Source: Stenotrophomonas pavanii (GTDB taxonomy: Bacteria; Pseudomonadota; Gammaproteobacteria; Xanthomonadales; Xanthomonadaceae). Taken from it: a DNA stretch of 64,000 bases. The notes beneath the pieces were generated by a model. The model was not told the DNA's origin, made no database searches, and saw only the letters and a list, made by a program, of their open reading frames with translations. The DNA lies in NCBI RefSeq assembly GCF_900101175.1, contig NZ_FNFQ01000006.1, forward strand, positions 62,001-126,000, in the 5' to 3' direction. This document shows, one piece after another, positions 62,332 to 64,000 of this stretch. Within the stretch, counting starts at the first letter, position 1, and each line of letters opens with the position of its first letter. Made by a program: the position numbers and the translations under genes.

Positions 62332-62376
62332 GTTTTTGCTTCTGCATTTCCGCGATTGCGTCGGTGCAGGCCGCGT

Positions 62377-62405
62377 ATATTACGGATGCCGGCAGGGAAG
62401 CGCAA
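62377..62405 (-). promoter_or_regulatory. Sigma-70 promoter of the tRNA-Val pair
   Basis: On the minus strand TTGCGC, 17 bp, TAATAT, about 45 bp before the tRNA 5' end. It lies between the uvrB stop and tRNA-Val copy 2. Confidence 0.7.
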
Positions 62406-62438
62406 CACTTTTGTGAAGATGGCGCTGCACTTCCACGT

Positions 62439-64000
62439 TCAGCCGAGGCTGGCTTCCTTCAGCTGCCGGATCTGGTCGCGCACGCGCGCGGCATCCTCGA
62501 ACTCCAGGTCCTTGGCGTGCTGGTACATCTGCTGTTCCAGTGCCTTCAGACGCACCCCCAGCTGTGCCGGCGACAGCGAACGGTAGTCGGCCGCCTCTTC
62601 GGCCACGCCCGGCCGGCCCTTGCCCCGGCCCTTCTTTGCTTCCTTTTCGGCCGCATCCGAACGTGCGCCTTCCAGCACATCGACGATCGGGCGCGCCACC
62701 GAACGCGGCACGATGCCGTGCTCTTCGTTGTACTCGACCTGCTTGGCGCGGCGGCGGTCGGTTTCATCGATCGCCGCCTGCATCGAACGGGTGATCTTGT
62801 CGGCGTACAGGATCGCCTTGCCGCGCACGTTGCGGGCCGCACGGCCGATGGTCTGGATCAGCGAGCCGGTGGAGCGCAGGAAGCCTTCCTTGTCGGCATC
62901 CAGGATCGCCACGAGTGACACTTCGGGCATGTCCAGGCCTTCGCGCAGCAGGTTGATGCCGACCAGCACATCGAACTTGCCCAGGCGCAGGTCGCGGATG
63001 ATCTCCACGCGCTCGACCGTGTCCACGTCCGAGTGCAGGTAGCGCACGCGGATGCCATGCTCGGTGAGGTACTCGGTGAGGTTCTCGGCCATGCGCTTGG
63101 TCAGCGTGGTGACCAGCACGCGATCACCGGCCTTGATGCGCGCGTTGGCCTCGCTCATCAGGTCGTCGACCTGGGTCCCGACCGGGCGGATCTCCACCAC
63201 CGGATCGATCAGGCCGGTCGGGCGCACCACCAGTTCGGTGATCTCGTCACCCGCCTCGCGCAGCTCGTAAGGACCGGGCGTGGCCGACACGTAGATGCTG
63301 CGCGGGCAGCGCTCCTCCCACTCCTCGAAGCGCAACGGACGGTTGTCCAGCGCCGACGGCAGGCGGAACCCGAATTCGACCAGGGTTTCCTTGCGCGAGC
63401 GATCGCCCTTGAACATGGCGCCGATCTGCGGAATGGTCACGTGCGACTCGTCGATCACCAGCAGCGCATCCGGCGGCAGGTAGTCGAACAGGGTCGGTGG
63501 CGGCTCGCCGGCCTTCTTGCCGGTCAGGTGCCGGGAGTAGTTCTCGATGCCGTTGCAGAACCCGACCTCGGCCATCATCTCGATGTCGAACTGGGTGCGC
63601 TGCGCCAGGCGCTGCGCCTCGACCAGCTTGTTCTCGGCGTACAACTGCTCGAGCCGTTCCTTCAGCTCGACCTTGATGGTTTCCACCGCGGCCAGCACAC
63701 GCTCGCGGGTGGTCGCGTAATGGGTCTTGGGATAGACGGTGAAGCGCTGCATGTTGCGCAGCGTCTCGCCGGTCAACGGGTCGAACATCGTGATCTTCTC
63801 GACCTCGCCGTCGAACAGCTCGATGCGCAGCGCCTCGCTGTCCGACTCGGCCGGGAACACGTCGATCACTTCGCCGCGTACGCGGAAGGTACCGCGCTGC
63901 AGCTCGTATTCGTTGCGCGTGTACTGCAGCTGGGTCAGGTGGTTGATCAGGTCGCGCTGGTCGATGCGTTCGCCCTTGGACAGGATCAGGCGCAGCGACA
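62439..64000 (-). CDS. uvrB: Excinuclease ABC subunit B (C-terminal part, cut by window edge)
   Basis: The gene runs off the right edge; about 520 C-terminal codons are present. UvrB blocks are [133 protein letters not shown] and [20 protein letters not shown]. The C-terminal UVR motif ([20 protein letters not shown]) binds UvrC. The N-terminal ATPase P-loop is outside the window. UvrB is the damage-loading helicase of excision repair; its partner uvrC is at 47.8 kb. Confidence 0.97.
   Translation of the reverse strand, partial: SLRLILSKGERIDQRDLINHLTQLQYTRNEYELQRGTFRVRGEVIDVFPAESDSEALRIELFDGEVEKITMFDPLTGETLRNMQRFTVYPKTHYATTRERVLAAVETIKVELKERLEQLYAENKLVEAQRLAQRTQFDIEMMAEVGFCNGIENYSRHLTGKKAGEPPPTLFDYLPPDALLVIDESHVTIPQIGAMFKGDRSRKETLVEFGFRLPSALDNRPLRFEEWEERCPRSIYVSATPGPYELREAGDEITELVVRPTGLIDPVVEIRPVGTQVDDLMSEANARIKAGDRVLVTTLTKRMAENLTEYLTEHGIRVRYLHSDVDTVERVEIIRDLRLGKFDVLVGINLLREGLDMPEVSLVAILDADKEGFLRSTGSLIQTIGRAARNVRGKAILYADKITRSMQAAIDETDRRRAKQVEYNEEHGIVPRSVARPIVDVLEGARSDAAEKEAKKGRGKGRPGVAEEAADYRSLSPAQLGVRLKALEQQMYQHAKDLEFEDAARVRDQIRQLKEASLG

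Overview
The window reads as a chromosomal segment of a Stenotrophomonas-type gammaproteobacterium (Xanthomonadaceae). The grounds are the high G+C codon use, a gene order typical of that family (pyrG-kdsA-eno-ftsB-ispD-ispF-truD, and comEC-exbB-exbD-msbA-lpxK-kdsB), and the many GTAG-ended palindromes of the kind described for S. maltophilia (SMAG elements). No rRNA, insertion sequence, CRISPR array or complete prophage is visible. Species assignment is inference.

Layout. 1-8 kb: surE (cut by the window edge) and a divergent Smr-domain gene, then a leftward housekeeping run pyrG-kdsA-small membrane gene-eno-ftsB-ispD-ispF-truD (nucleotides, KDO, glycolysis, division, isoprenoids, tRNA modification). 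8.4-24 kb: a small secreted protein, parE, an acetyltransferase, an S10 serine carboxypeptidase, a phosphate transporter with its DUF47 partner, a CorC/HlyC membrane protein overlapping an ExoD-like gene, a four-copy tandem array grown from the end of that ExoD-like gene, small oxidoreductases, trhO, an FKBP lipoprotein and a flavoprotein. 23.6-27.4 kb: a membrane FMN/glutamate-synthase-like enzyme, a UDP-sugar dehydrogenase, a BLUF photoreceptor and tRNA-Leu.

27.4-31 kb is a low-oxygen module: hemN, a group III truncated haemoglobin, a small membrane protein and a shortened CcoG, with two near-identical FNR-type boxes. 31-37 kb is accessory: an A+T-rich dyad region, a divergent Cro/CI-like regulator pair, a fluoride riboswitch with crcB, an AraC regulator, a P-loop kinase-like gene, an alpha/beta hydrolase and an ADP-ribosylglycohydrolase. 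37-47 kb holds tRNA-Cys and four identical tRNA-Gly(GCC) genes. Between these lie an unfamiliar four-gene operon (a bactofilin-like 564-residue protein next to two paralogous membrane proteins), a tripartite efflux operon (outer-membrane factor, permease, ATPase, adaptor) and a geranylgeranyl-reductase-like flavoprotein.

47-60.8 kb is a long leftward run: comEC-exbB-exbD-msbA-lpxK-kdsB-phosphatase-NHL protein-uvrC-pgsA, mostly with 4-bp overlaps or 3-bp gaps, preceded by a two-component system. It couples lipid A/KDO assembly and export with DNA uptake and repair. The window ends with three small genes, two tRNA-Val(GAC) genes and uvrB (cut by the edge).

The best candidates for something undescribed are the bactofilin-like operon at 37.7-40.8 kb, the coding-tail tandem array at 17.4-18.0 kb, the gene-end palindrome family and the FNR module whose hemN may be leaderless.
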